From: Sperchopsis tessellata
Lineage: Eukaryota; Arthropoda; Insecta; Coleoptera; Hydrophilidae
Direction: 5' to 3'
DNA: 28,450 nt
NCBI GenBank assembly: GCA_033557685.1
Contig: JAWQRN010000553.1
Coordinates: forward strand, 1-28,450
Below are positions 9,876-20,640 of this stretch, one piece after another. Below the pieces are notes generated by a model. It had not been told where the DNA came from. It searched no databases and saw only the letters and a list, made by a program, of their open reading frames with translations. The position numbers and the translations under genes are program-made. Within the stretch, counting starts at the first letter, position 1. Every line of letters begins with the position of its first letter.

Positions 9876-11500
9876 TGATTGTCACAAAAAAAATGTTCAA
9901 TACAAATAACTTAAGGTTAGAAATACCTTGACAATTAAAACATTGTTTTGTGTCATTGACAAATAAATTATGTACAAACTATTTTAGTACGACATATCTT
10001 AAACTGCATATCGGATCCATAAAATGGCTATAGAAAAACCTCAATTTCTGTAGTAATAAACTTTTTAGTATCATATCCTCATGGTAAAATACAGATAACT
10101 GAAAGCACAAAATATTCCAAAATAAATATTAACAAGGACTTTAAGACATCAGGTTGACATTTTTGCTCACGTACTGCTACAGTAATAATTAAAAAGGTTA
10201 CATCAAATTTGCGAATGCTTCTCTTCTCTCCAGTTTAAATATTCAAGACTCTTGTCTTTCTCCTCCATGAGAATATTGATTTTATTCTTATTTGTAACAC
10301 GACTCGAATTGGGTTATCTAATAATCCCTTTCACTAAAATAGAAACGGAAGTAGAATGCTAGCTATGAAGGCGAACCACGTCGGAAGATTCTATTTGAGA
10401 ACATGCTTCACATTTCAGAACATTCTAATTACATATTCTTGTAACATTTTATGGACTGTACTTTAATTGTTTTGTCAAGTTCTCCATAAACTTTGAATGG
10501 CGTAGTTTTACTTATTTTTAGAAAGAAATAGGAACTATAGCCACAGTTTATTTTTACTATTCTTTCAAAATAAAAATTAAAATTTTGTGTAAAAATAATT
10601 CAATTTAATAAAAATCTCAGTAGTATTAGTACATAATAAGTTTTGCGGAATTTTGAAAATAGGAGTCAAACATTTGAACGAAGAAGGAAACTTCTTTGGT
10701 TCTACCGGTCATAATTTTCAGTTTCCTCCAAAAATATATAAATTATTGAGATTATGAAAGAGAAATTAAGTTTATTAGACTACAGTTACTACTTCTCAAA
10801 AGAAATGTCTTAACTTACATACAGACTCAGGTAAAATAAACGAACAGTGAAAAAGGCACGTACTCTAAGTACCGTTAGATAATTAGGGAATATACGCCAG
10901 TTGTCGGTACAACATCAAATAAGAGTGCAATAAAATAATATTGCCGACAAGCTGCAAATGTGTTTAACACAACATATTTCCAAAAATAATTAATTTTGCT
11001 ACCATACTTCTGAAAATTAGCTTTTACAGCGCAATAATTAGGTTAATAATAACAACAATGTTAGTTTGTTTATTTATGTTGCTAAGGATAATTTATATAT
11101 CAGTTATTTCATTCTAAATATGATAGCCAAATTCCTAAAACTTACGCTAACACAGAATCCGTATTTCCGAATAGTTGATTGTATCTGCAAAGCATTGACT
11201 ATTTCTAAAATTGAATAAGCTCTATTCCACATATTTCTTAATTACAGGTCTAAAATAAGTTTCAAACCCAGATTAATAAAAAATATAGATTTTGTACTTG
11301 TATATACCCAGTCGTTATTACTGATAACTTTGATAACGAAATTTAATACATTTAACTTATTCATATTTGAACAGTTTACAAATTGAAAATCACCTCAACA
11401 ACATACGTTCACAATTGGCAACATATTTTGCATTAATTTTCTAATGGTTTCTTTAACTGCGATAGTTAATAAAACTGTGCAGCTTGATGTTAAGGCATAA
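9876..11500. other. A+T-rich stretch, no gene seen
   Basis: No ORF with conserved motifs and no repeat that I could match to another part of the window. Poly-A/T runs are common. Confidence 0.5.
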
Positions 11501-11513
11501 ACACACGAAAAGA

Positions 11514-11880
11514 TTAAGCTGGAGATCCATTCCAAGTTTGAGCAGTAAAAAGTTGTTCAATATTGAACGGGTACATCTCAATGAAATTACAAACTGTGTC
11601 TAAACCCGGAGCGCTCTCGTCCGGAAAAATAAAATAAGTTTTGTGCTGTGTGCATGGTGGTGGTATAACTGAGGAATCTGCTGAACGGGCCGGTTTACTA
11701 GTCAACTTCGGTACGGCCAATTTACAGGCAGGCCGTTGGGTCTTTGGATAGCTCTCCCAAGGGAGCTCGGGGCATTCGGACTCAGCACTGACACATCATA
11801 AACACCGTGATGGGTTACTCTTCACGAGTGTCATCCTAGTGTCCGTCGTCTCCTTCCTTATCTTTCATCTAACTTGCTGA
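11514..11880 (-). other. less AT-rich islet with an unassigned open frame
   Basis: Around 11560-11870 the G+C content is visibly above the surroundings. On the minus strand an open frame (11514-11720) reads MAVPKLTSKPARSADSSVIP and onward for 68 codons, and upstream sequence in another frame reads LSPNAPSSLGRAIQRPNGLP. I recognise no family. The sharp composition change suggests an inserted transposable-element piece more than a host exon. Confidence 0.3.
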
Positions 11881-12131
11881 TGTTACTGCTTCCTGCAATT
11901 TTACCACCATCTTGTAAACACACTTTTATAATATAACGTGTGCTCAACTATGTCCCAACTAAAATTCCCAGCCAAATTACTTCATTATACTCCTACATAC
12001 TTTTTGTTTTCTTTGGGTGTGGGGAGTTTTCTAGGAACAACTAATATTCTTCGTATAACCTTCATAAACTAGGTATTATATAAATTACATATTCGCCACT
12101 ACGTTAGAATTAAAAGCATGCTGAGAAAATA

Positions 12132-12431
12132 CTACATGCAACTATTTAATTTTCGTCTTGAATCTTGAGTATTGTTTGCTACAAATTGGAAGTATTTAGA
12201 TTCAGTCTGCAATAAAATAAGCAATTTCCAGTCATCATCAATATGTTCTTGAAAAATATTTCCATTGGAATTGTACTTATTATAAAGTAACAATTGTTTG
12301 TCTAATACAATTCGTGTTCTTGAATGTTTATAATAAGTAAATTTGTTATATGGCTTGGCCTCAAGTTTTCTATCCGTTGTAGACACAGAACTACAAGAAT
12401 ATATGTTGAGCCGCTTAATGTCTTCCCCCAC
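12132..12431 (-). CDS. unassigned 99-codon open frame
   Basis: This frame is one of the few long ones in the window that is hydrophilic and varied in composition (for example KLEAKPYNKFTYYKHSRTRI, FQEHIDDDWKLL and FVANNTQDSRR) and not Ile/Tyr/Phe-rich noise. It starts MGEDIKRLNIYS and ends NSCM. No signal peptide, membrane segment or known motif is visible. It could be an exon, a decayed element piece or chance. No promoter or polyadenylation evidence was identified. Confidence 0.25.
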   Translation of the reverse strand: MGEDIKRLNIYSCSSVSTTDRKLEAKPYNKFTYYKHSRTRIVLDKQLLLYNKYNSNGNIFQEHIDDDWKLLILLQTESKYFQFVANNTQDSRRKLNSCM

Positions 12432-12754
12432 TTCTAGTAGAATTTAATTTTTAAAAAAAGAGTGTGTAAGAAATAAACATAATCTGCAAGAAGACCGCCT
12501 TCCTATTAAAATTCTAATTTGAGTTGCTAGCACCTACAGGGTCATTTCTGTGTAATAATGATTTTTTATACTAGAAAAGCAATATGTGTTATTACCTTCG
12601 TTTTGTATATCGCGTGCAGTTTCTTCACAGTACAATCAAGAATACTTCACAAGATTCATTGCTGAGAGTATCATACGAGAGTACGGAATGAATCGATTAA
12701 GAAGAAATTTTTACAGTACAAACCTGTAGGCTTTTAGTAGGTCACACTTATTCT

Positions 12755-13330
12755 TCTTCTTCCGAGTCTAACGTCGTGACCGACGTGTAGTGATTACGAT
12801 GCCTCCATCAGATTTCGCCTGCGCCTACCATTTACTTTGCCCTGGATGACTAATTTTTCAAGAAGAATTCTAATATACGACCATATGTTAGAGAGAATAG
12901 TCTTTGTTTCGGTTTAATTTCTTCCAGGACTGACACGTTCATTCTTCTTGCCGTCTATGGTATAAGGAGCATTATACGCCAGCACCACATTTCAAATGCG
13001 TCGATGCGTCGCCTGTCGGCCGTTCTGATTACCCAAATTTCGGATGCATAGGATAAAACAGGAAACACCAACGAGCTAACAAGTCTAATCTTTGTAGCTT
13101 TTATGATGTTGTTATCCCTCCATATTTTTGTTAATTGAAACATTGCTGTGCGGGCTATCTCAATGCGACATCTTATTTCAGGTTTGCAAGACCACGAGTT
13201 GTGTAGTAAGGATCCAAGATAGCAGAACTTTATAACCTCTTCACATTGGCCAATTAGAGCAGGTTGCGGTGCCCCCTTATACTCTCTGTCGATTATCATG
13301 ACTGCGGTGTGTTTATTATCTAACCTTGGA
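12755..13330 (-). pseudogene. RTE/BovB-like LINE reverse transcriptase, C-terminal part
   Basis: From high to low coordinates: KHTAVMIIDR near 13315, CEEVIKFCYLGSLLHNSWSC near 13237-13178 (the F-x-YLGS motif after the RT palm), RCRIEIARTAMFQLTKIWRD, IIKATKIRLVSSLVFPVLSY (LV.SLVFPVLLYG in the family) and ADRRRIDAFEMWCWRIMLLI near 13015-12955. After a stop, decayed traces of EKLVIQGKVNGRRRR follow near 12860-12810. These are the hallmarks of the C-terminal third of LINE ORF2 proteins with the DAFE.WCWRR..R.PW block. The catalytic palm is not present; the right end abuts the Tc1-like element at 13381, whose insertion may have cut the LINE. Confidence 0.88.
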
Positions 13331-13380
13331 GCCGTTTTGTATCTCAGTTACAGCGTACAGCCGTAGGTGTTTGATATTTA

Positions 13381-13408
13381 CAGTCAGCCACAAAAGTGTT
13401 CGAACACT
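13381..13408 (+). repeat. left terminal inverted repeat of the Tc1-like element
   Basis: It begins CAGTCAGCCACAAAAGTGTT and continues CGAACACT. It pairs with 14797-14819 except for a four-base difference after CAGTCAG and one transition. Confidence 0.9.
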
Positions 13409-13618
13409 CCCCAAATTCGAAGTTCGGTAAAAGATAAGCATTTATATTTAAAATGATACAACAAATAGTTATATATAAAGTGTATTAATATTAATAATGT
13501 AATATAAATAAAATACTGCATAAATTCCAGCTATAATGAAAATTAAACAAAATTGTTGTGTCACAAAAGTAATCGAATAATGTGAAATTTAAAATCAAAG
13601 TAGGTATAATACATTTTC

Positions 13619-14495
13619 TTAATATTTCGTGGGCTTGCATCTTTGCTTAATAACTGCATCTAATCTTTTTGGCATGAAATGTACAAGCGATTCAAAATAG
13701 TTTCGTGGTATATTATTCCATTCCTCCATTTTTACATATTTCAATGTTTATTTACTTGTAATAACGAGCTTTCTAATTTTTCTATCTAAATAATCACATT
13801 CAAATCGGGTATTGGAATATCATAATGCAACCATTCCCGTATAACCATAGCCGTATGCTTTGGGTCTTGGTCTAGTTGGTAAATACACTTCTTACCAAGA
13901 CCTAATTCCTTCTTATAAGAATGTCTAAATTTACCCATAGAGGTATGATTTGTTCTATAAATATTAAATTACCTACTCTAGATGCGGCCATAAAACCCCT
14001 AACTAAAACGAAGTCTCCTTCACTTTTAACTTTTGGGATATTATTTTTAATATTCAGCTCCGTCTCAACTTTCCCTCACACAATACCTTTTTCATCACAA
14101 CTAAAAAAAGTTCAAAATATGTATTAATGTAGGTTTTATTTTGTTCACTAATAAAAGGTTTTTTTTTTGAGGCACTGCTATCATAATATTCATTTCTTTG
14201 CAAAACGCGCCTTACATTTTCAAGATTAACATCACTTTCCAACTCTTCTGCTACCATATATATTATTATAGGAGTACTTGTTTTGGCTTTTCGCAGATAT
14301 TTTCTCTCTATAGGACGTCCTTTTTTGGGTTGATTGACAATTTCACCAGTCAGTTTATATTAATTTACAATTTAACGTACAGTTGACTGCAAGTTCAACT
14401 GTTTTAACAATTTCCTGATAAGATTTTTTATATGTATGTATGTTAAAAACAATTTCGTGCATTTCAACTGAAGATTCCTTTCGTTTTGGTCTCAT
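13619..14495 (-). pseudogene. Tc1-like transposase relic
   Basis: Start at 14495 (MRPKRKESSVEMHEIVFNIH), a stop at 13619-13621 after KQRCKPTKY, the typical Tc1 C-terminus. Seen in order: DNA-binding region with ELESDVNLENVRRVLQRNEY near 14240; KKPFISEQNK near 14160; FVLVRGFMAASRVGNLIFIE near 14010-13955 (family VMVWGCMAA.GVG.L.FI); GLGKKCIYQLDQDPKHTAMV near 13895-13840 with the second catalytic Asp; IPIPDLNV near 13808; DYLDRKIRKLVITSK near 13790; NIPRNYFESLVHFMPKRLDA near 13710. Compared with intact relatives the SDES block carrying the first Asp is missing between SEQNK and the YFELF-like sequence, and the PIENLW block carrying the last acidic residue is missing after PDLN. Several frameshifts and stops add to this. 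The encoded length falls short of the usual 340 or so residues. Confidence 0.9.
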
Positions 14496-14796
14496 TTCTG
14501 TAAAATTATTACGGAATTCACTAAAATACAATCAACTTACTTAGAGCAAAATATTTTATGGTTATATGGGGAATTATACGTTTTAACGATATATTTATAA
14601 GGAAACTACCGAATTTGTGCAGTGTTCAATGACTTTTGTTATAAGAGATTTTTGTTTATATTTTCCTAGTGTTATAATTTATGTTTATCTATGTTTTTAC
14701 AATTATATCAATTATTAATATAATAAACTCGTTGAAATTAATTTCATTTAGCTACAATAAATTAAGTCCTTATATTGATTTAAATGGATTTGATGG

Positions 14797-14819
14797 GTGT
14801 TCGAGCACTTTACTGACTG
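14797..14819 (-). repeat. right terminal inverted repeat of the Tc1-like element
   Basis: Reverse complement begins CAGTCAGTAAAGTGCTCGAA, matching the left terminus. A TA follows immediately at 14820-14821. Confidence 0.9.
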
Positions 14820-14919
14820 TATATATCTATTGTCCTCATTGCGGTTTTAGATGTTTTACAACTCTACCCGCAAGTGTTTAAACAATCCTAATGTAGTTTG
14901 CTATACTTGTGAAAACAGT

Positions 14920-15560
14920 GTACCATGCTTATTTTAAAATTATACTTGTGGATCAAAATTAACCATGGACGCAACACAAAGTTTACCGCTTCTTTGTTGA
15001 AGGATTAAAATTGTGGACGAAATGAAATTAAAAGTGCATGGTATTTGCATTTCCTATGCTGCGGACGGAGCCAAGAAAAAACGGCCACGACTGCTACTTT
15101 TATTTATTTAAAATTCAGGGGCACGATACAAAGAGGAAGAGAGACTTTGTGTATACGAGTATTCCTTCAGCGAATGGGCCAGTTCAACATAGACATTATG
15201 TGTATGTTCCTCTCCTTCCAAGTACAAAGACCAGGCAAATAAACTTTGTGAAGAAAGTGGACTATACTTATTGTAAAGTAAAACTTACGGACTATGCCAA
15301 ACCATGGATGCCTCTATAGTTTTCCGCTACTGTTATGAAGGGTTAAAGTTGTGGACGAAATAAATGAGAAATGAAATAAAAACTATTTGTAATTATTATG
15401 ATGCGAAGAGAACGACCAAACTACAGTATCTGCTGTTTTGTTTACTTAATGTTCAGGGGCACAAAGAGTAAAGAAAGAAATCTGCCGAGTAGTCTTTCAG
15501 CCTTTAGACAAGGTCGACATGGAAACGACCTAGGTGTTCATCTTCCTCTCTATGTGTATT
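14920..15560. repeat. diverged tandem duplication, unit about 340 bases
   Basis: Sequence near 14928-15225 reappears, diverged, at about 15266-15560. Matching blocks in order are CTTATT.TAAA, AACCATGGA(C/T)GC, TT(T/C)CCGCT, TTGTGGACGAAAT, TTCAGGGGCAC, AAAGA..AAGA, and TTCCTCTC near the end. Peptides from the two units share a Y-L-(K)-F-R-G-T core (near 15106 and 15453). No domain can be named. The array lies directly upstream of, and in the same direction as, the relic at 15540-16340 and might be its duplicated N-terminal exon or its 5' region. Confidence 0.6.
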
Positions 15561-16340
15561 AGAGAATATAGCAGAATATATTGAAGGGGGTGAAATCTCA
15601 GATCGATTCTCTCAAACGATTTAGTGCGAAATCCAAGAAAAGCCCCGAAGATATGTCGCTGCATAATATGAACACGTATGTGTCTATGCCTGTGACCTAC
15701 TCTGTTCACCTCACAGAAATCAATGAGAATATAAAGTTACTGATAGATATTAATTATGAAGGACGCAAATGCGGTGACTTCAAAGTTATAGGAATGGTAA
15801 TATGACAGCAAGCTGGATACATTAAAATGCCATGACTATTATATAGATGGTATAATTGGGTAAAGCAAAGGCATAAATATAATCTATGCTATGATCTGCT
15901 TATATGCCCTCAAAAAATCTTACTTTTGGTATTACACATCATGGGATTTAAAAAAGAGTTTATATGGATAAAATGGACGTCCATCATTCCAGCAAAGATA
16001 AAAGCTGCAATTTTCATTTGTCCTCTAATCCGAAAATTGATGAACGTTAAAGATTTTGAAAACATCAAATCTATTACTGAAAATTTCTAGAGATTAAAGA
16101 TTTAACATACAAAACAATTTTGGAACTATGTTGGAAAAAAGTAGGTCTTCAACATAAATGCTAACGTTCACTCCATTATCGACTATTTTCAGAAAAACTT
16201 GGGCAGGGTGAAGGATTTTACCAAGATATTAAGGAAATGGAGAAGAGATACCAGGGGATTTGGAACGAACATATGATGGCTCACTACTTGTAGATGTAGG
16301 GACAGTAAAGCTGCAGGATCTGCAAGAAAGTCAAAAAGGA
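15540..16340 (+). pseudogene. relic of a widespread uncharacterised repeat-encoded protein
   Basis: The frame from 15581 contains IDSLKRFSAKSKKSPEDMSL, MNTYVSMPVTYSVHLTEINE and NYEGRKCGDFKVIGMVI. After a stop it continues QQAGYIK, then PQKILLLVLHIMGFKKEFIW near 15910-15968, IPAKIKAAIFICPLIRKLMN near 15988-16050, and GQGEGFYQDIKEMEKRYQGI near 16203-16262 followed by WNEHMMAHYL. From memory, many invertebrate genomes carry multicopy proteins with this order: IDSSK.SLKAVLLHNGN.(Y/F)PSIP, CGDLKV(I/V)..LLGLQ.GYTK, LPPLHIKLGL.K, I.EGIF.GPQIR.L, and E.FHQDI..ME.RYQG.W. The function is unknown to me; multicopy occurrence suggests a transposon gene. This copy has multiple stops and frameshifts and has lost about half of the expected length. 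Confidence 0.7.
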
Positions 16341-18826
16341 AGTACTTTGAAAATCACGTTTTCTCTTTTGTTTGGTTATGGTGCAATTATGATAATTCTT
16401 TTGATAATTTTCAACATGTACTTACCAAAAATAATTTCTTTCTTGGAATAAAATAGGGGACTCAAGAAATCATCCAATTGTTATTATTTTAATACAGAAT
16501 GGACTGATTTAAATATTTGACATTTAAATACATCGATACTGTAGTTGGTAATTGTTATATCGACAGACAATTTTTTTTTTAAATGCCTATTACCTATTAC
16601 ATACAACAATAGTGCAAGAAAACAAAACACATTCAAATTTCAGTTTAAATTATTTTTATTTTAAACTAGTAATATTTCTTAAAATTTATTAAATAACAAC
16701 CCAAATCCTGATTGTGAGGCGTGTTATATTTTAGGCTGGACTATGCGGGCCGCTATATGAAATACGCATGTCCATTTGTCACTTAAATACCTCTATAAAA
16801 TACTGGCGTAATGTCAATTTATATCTAAACTTATATACATACATGAATAATAGTAATATGGTAATTTTGTCCTGGCAAAATTTTTTTACTGAGTTTTATT
16901 AATGTAGAAAATAAATATACGTACAAAACATTGATACCAACATCGAACTTTTGGGGTTATATATATTTTGAAGCTCAATCCTGCGACAATCGGAAATTGA
17001 CAAAAGGAAGCTAACGAGACGTGCATGGAGCAACGTAATCTATGTTGAATCAGAGTGGCATGCTATTTCGCTGTAGATGAACATGATTTCAGTAAAAATA
17101 TAGTTAGTATGCGTTCTCTTAAGAAGGAAAGGCGACAATGTTATATAAGCTTCCCACATAGGAAGCGGATATTACGCTTTGGAACCTTGTTAACATATTT
17201 AGGTTAATTCTAGTCCTAAATCCCCATAACGTTTGGAATGTGTTAATCGTAATTCAATAATAGAAAAATACACCAGACCTTCAGTATTGTTATTCACATC
17301 TCAAAGAATAGCACCAATCACCTATCAAATAGAGGGCAGCTTTCTTGATTGCTGGTGGGTGTACTTAGTTTAGCTCTGCTAGTTGTTACTCGTTGACCTG
17401 AGAACTCGAGTTACTAAAAAAGTGCTGATGTGCCTCTACTAAAATTTGATGATATCTTGTTTATATATCATAGCATTTGTATATATCAAGAATAATTCTG
17501 TTTAAAATCAAATCATATTTTACCGGTTCCAATGTATTGTTAATGAAATTGTGTAGATTATCAAAACTATCAGCTCGACATATTAGTTATATAGGTTTGC
17601 CAAATTACTTTATATTTGCATATAGTTTCAGCTCAACTAAGTCATTCATAAGAATTAAAAATAACGTGAAATCAAACACTGACACCTGTGGAAAGTCGCA
17701 ATCAATCGACATGATCTAAGGACACACACCTACGCACACTATCCAAATAAACCAAAATTTTGACCCTGGTAATATAAGTGCAAAATTACTTATTTGCCCC
17801 GCGAAAGCAATACTTGTCTATTTCCATAGAAAGAACGCAATCGAAAATTTTGGTTAGATAATAGAAAACTGTATATACAGCTTTCTCTTGTTGATATTTT
17901 CATAAACATTCTAAAGGTAAATGAAGGTAGTGCCACTACTAGACTACTAAATTATCCCATTTTATAAACTTTCTTATTGTCACATTAACAAACCATTACA
18001 TCACCATGGATAGCACTGACAATAAAAAAAAATAATCTAAAGATAGTGGCAGCAAATATGCTACCTCTCTTGTGAAGAGAAATAACGTCATGTTTTAAGA
18101 CATACCATAAAAAGAAAGAGATAATAGTCACAAAGGAGAGCTTGACTATCTAGATCAAAATGTTACCAATTGTCTTCCCGAAATGTATTTACTAGAGTAC
18201 CTACAAAACTTATATTATGCATTAAAAACGTATATCTATTTCAAATATAGGACTATAATACATAATTCCAAAATCACTTTGTTAAATTTCTTTCTATTCC
18301 ATGTTATAATCCATCATTTATTATTCGTTCTAATGTAAATGTTTCAACAAAATTTCTAATAATACAGTCAAATTATCTACGATAATTTAAGCTCTACCTC
18401 TAGCCCGCTGGCCAAATCCGGCACTAATATATCCGTAATCTGACCCGTATTCGTGTTCAAAATATGTATATTGAAACGGTTTTCATTAGAACGTGTTTAT
18501 TCGTTTATATTCAAAACAATGTCATGGCATGACGAATCGTTTATAATTCCTATTGGTAAAACTTCTATGCACGATGATATTATTGCAGTTTCTGATGATG
18601 CACGTTATGCTGAAATTAAATATGTCAATTCTTTATTTATCTTTGGCAGCGAGATAACAAGTATAGATAGTTAAAGAAGAGCCATTATACATTTTCAGGC
18701 CCTAACCCGCGGAAAATACTGTTTTGTCGATGACACCCGTAATTCGTAGGCTAGTGGGACTTCCTACAACTGCAACGATATTTCTAATCAGCATTCGAAC
18801 ACATACTAATACAGTACCGTTAGTCT
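16341..18826. other. mostly non-coding; possible Tc1-type scrap near 16980-17160
   Basis: On the plus strand near 17020-17095 the traces WSNVIYVESEWHAIS and, one frame away, FAVDEHDFSKN resemble the W..V.F.DESRF and a following D-H-D segment of some Tc1-type transposases. This is weak. The open frame at 18453-18674 (MSWHDESFIIPIGKTSMHDD and onward) is hydrophilic but matches nothing I know. Nothing else is recognised. Confidence 0.3.
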
Positions 18827-18837
18827 GAACTATTTTA

Positions 18838-19245
18838 TCTCCACACTATGGAGCGCTCCGGTTTGTAAAATTAGACCACCTGGTTAAAGCCAAATCAGAC
18901 GGCTTGATCGCCGCAGGCGCTAAACTACCCCTAATACCGGGTTGGTGCGACACAAATACAAAGTTGAGTGCAAGTGCATATATATTGAAGTCGTGATTAC
19001 TCCAGATGCACTGTCGGTAACAATTGAAAGTAAAACATGAACATTTCGAAACATTGATAAGAAAAATTGCGCATTTCAACCAAAGTGGATCAACGCTCTT
19101 TTTATACAACGAAATAGTAAACCGATGTGTCAGATTTACTTGGAAAGCAACATACTATTAAGAAATACTATTCATCCAAGAATTCTGATTACGACAAGTT
19201 TGTTGAGGAAGAGAGAAAAATTAATTATAAAATGAAATTTTATTT
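18838..19245 (+). pseudogene. hAT transposase N-terminal fragment (left inverted arm)
   Basis: On the plus strand this reads VITPDALSVTIESKT, TFRNIDKKNCAFQPKWINAL, FIQRNSKPMCQIYLE, then in another frame NSDYDKFVEEERKINYK. It is an inverted copy of 20408-20640. The FQ.KW...(Y/L)F.....KP.C.I(C) block is the start of the BED-like zinc finger region in GTF2IRD2/ZBED-type hAT proteins. Only one Cys of the finger is left, and the KEYN..RHY.TKH part that should follow is missing in this arm as in the other. The copy stops near 19245, where PLE-like sequence takes over. The antisense frame at 18846-19109 is a shadow. Confidence 0.75.
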
Positions 19246-19299
19246 CTTGACTAGCACTTGTGAGAGCTACATGTTACTTTATTATTAGCACTTGTCTAG

Positions 19300-19425
19300 A
19301 TAATGTCCCCTGCAACGGCGGACGAAACGTCGACAAAAACAAAACCCAATACACTGTTATCTCCCAGAAAACCTGAAGATATTTACTGTGGTCGTGGAAG
19401 TCTACTGTACTGAATTAATTAAGAA
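19300..19425 (+). pseudogene. Penelope-like element C-terminal scrap
   Basis: The plus strand reads ATADETSTKTKPNTLLSPRK and continues PEDIYCGRGSLLY to a stop. The A-T-(A/V)-D-E-T-S start is the same as in the PLE relic at about 8020 (minus), where it forms the tail downstream of the GIY-YIG domain. A second, shorter copy of the ACCCAA.ACAC.GTTATCTCCC block lies at about 20813-20852 in the same orientation, just outside the right hAT arm. Confidence 0.5.
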
Positions 19426-19559
19426 ATATGTTTCTTTGTTTCAAAAATCAGCGAATATTTGTATGAATTCATTTTATAATATTATTAAAATATCTCATAC
19501 AACGAAAATAGTTTTCCATATGCATTGATAAAAGTTGAGCGACATTAATAAAATTGTTA

Positions 19560-20640
19560 TTGAATTAATTTTGAAACAGTTTCAATTTATTTTGAAATGC
19601 ACGGACATTTAAATTCAATTCAGTGACCATTTGAATTGTTTTTTGTAATTTTGCATCCGTTTATTGAGATGAGTGTTCATGTCTACCAAAAATGATAAAT
19701 GACACAACCACTCATTATAGTCCAATTGTAGTTATTTAAATTCCTTGAAGAGTTTATCCTAGTTTTTAATTAAAAAAAACCTTTTTAACATAGCTCATTT
19801 CGAAAGCCATCGAAATTCGCAATAATATAAACCCGCATATTCGGATTCAACGATCTTAAGTAATTCCAAGAGTTCTCGATAACCAAGGAGGGTCTGGTTC
19901 TAATTTCATTTTTCCTTAAAATCTCTTTCGCTAATATCATTTTTGAAATATGCTAAAGCATCATTGTTATTTCCAACCATTGATTTGGTTCCATCGATGG
20001 ATAGACCGGGCAAACCATGGTAGCCAAGATTAAACTGCTAGTATTAAATATGTCGTCGCTTGTTGTCGTTGTCTCAAGTTGAGTAAGAGAAAGCATTCCC
20101 TCGGTTATACTGAAATTGTCATCAATTCCTCGGACAAATTTGATAAGTGAGCAGTGTCTGTCCGAATTGTACTCTCATCGAACGCTAACGATAGTTTCAT
20201 ATTTGTTGATAGTTACACTATTCGTAATAATTGTTCTTCGCGACATACTTATATTTTCAAATTTTATCTCATGAATTTCCCTTCTGAAAATGGTTTAAAA
20301 TTATATGCTATTTTCTTTGCAATAAAATACCCTACTTACACATAAATTTTATTCATTTGCACTTTTCATCTGCTGCTGAATTAAGATCTTCTTCCAGTTT
20401 TCCACTTTCGTTCTTCTTTCTTCCTCAACAAACTTGTCGTAATCAGAATGCTTGGATGAATAGTATCTCTTTATAGTATTTTTTCAAGCAAATCGGATAC
20501 ATCGGTTTCCTATTTCGTTGTATAAAGAAATAAGCGTTGGTCCACTTTTCTTGAAATGCACGATTTTTCTCATCAACGTTTCGAAATGTTCGAGTTATAC
20601 TTTCAATTGTTGCCGACAGTGCATCTGGAGTAATCACGAC
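19560..20640 (-). pseudogene. hAT transposase relic, GTF2IRD2/ZBED type
   Basis: Read from 20637 downward: MITPDALSATIESITRTFRN and ENRAFQEKWTNAYFFIQRNR with KPMYPICL (degenerate BED-like finger), GYFIAKKIAYNFKPFSEGKF near 20325 (family: IAK..KPF.EGEF), NISMSRRTI near 20245, FVRGIDDNFSITEGMLSLTQ near 20135 (family: FVRGVD.NF.VTEELL.L), GLPGLSIDGTKSMVGNNNDA near 20015 (family: DGAPSMVG), LGYRELLELLKIVESEYAGL near 19885, YYCEFRWLSK near 19825 (family: Y..VRWLS.G), and WLCHLSFLVDMNTHLN near 19715 (family: WL.DLAFLVD.T.HLN). Frameshifts and stops are frequent. The C-terminal dimerisation domain is missing beyond about 19560. The order and motif agreement make the family secure. The plus-strand frame at 20154-20345 is a shadow. 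Confidence 0.9.

Larger units (their letters stand above)
13381..14819 (-). mobile_element. Tc1-like DNA transposon, both ends present, non-autonomous
   Basis: The element is 1439 bases and begins CAGTCAGCCACAAAAGTG and ends ...CTTTACTGACTG, with imperfect terminal inverted repeats that share CAGTCAG and an AAAGTG(T/C)TCGAACAC block. It is flanked by the dinucleotide TA on both sides (13379-13380 and 14820-14821), the target duplication expected for the Tc1/mariner superfamily. The transposase relic inside reads from 14495 down to 13619. The minus strand is therefore the coding orientation. An RTE-like LINE relic lies directly to the left. Confidence 0.93.

Noticed and set aside
13921..14386. 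Plus-strand open frames at 13921-14127 and 14198-14386
   Set aside because: Shadows of the Tc1-like transposase, which reads on the minus strand.
18453..18674. 73-codon plus-strand open frame as a gene
   Set aside because: Part of it is hydrophilic (MSWHDESFIIPIG) but no family, promoter or conserved partner could be named; kept only as a remark in the surrounding stretch.
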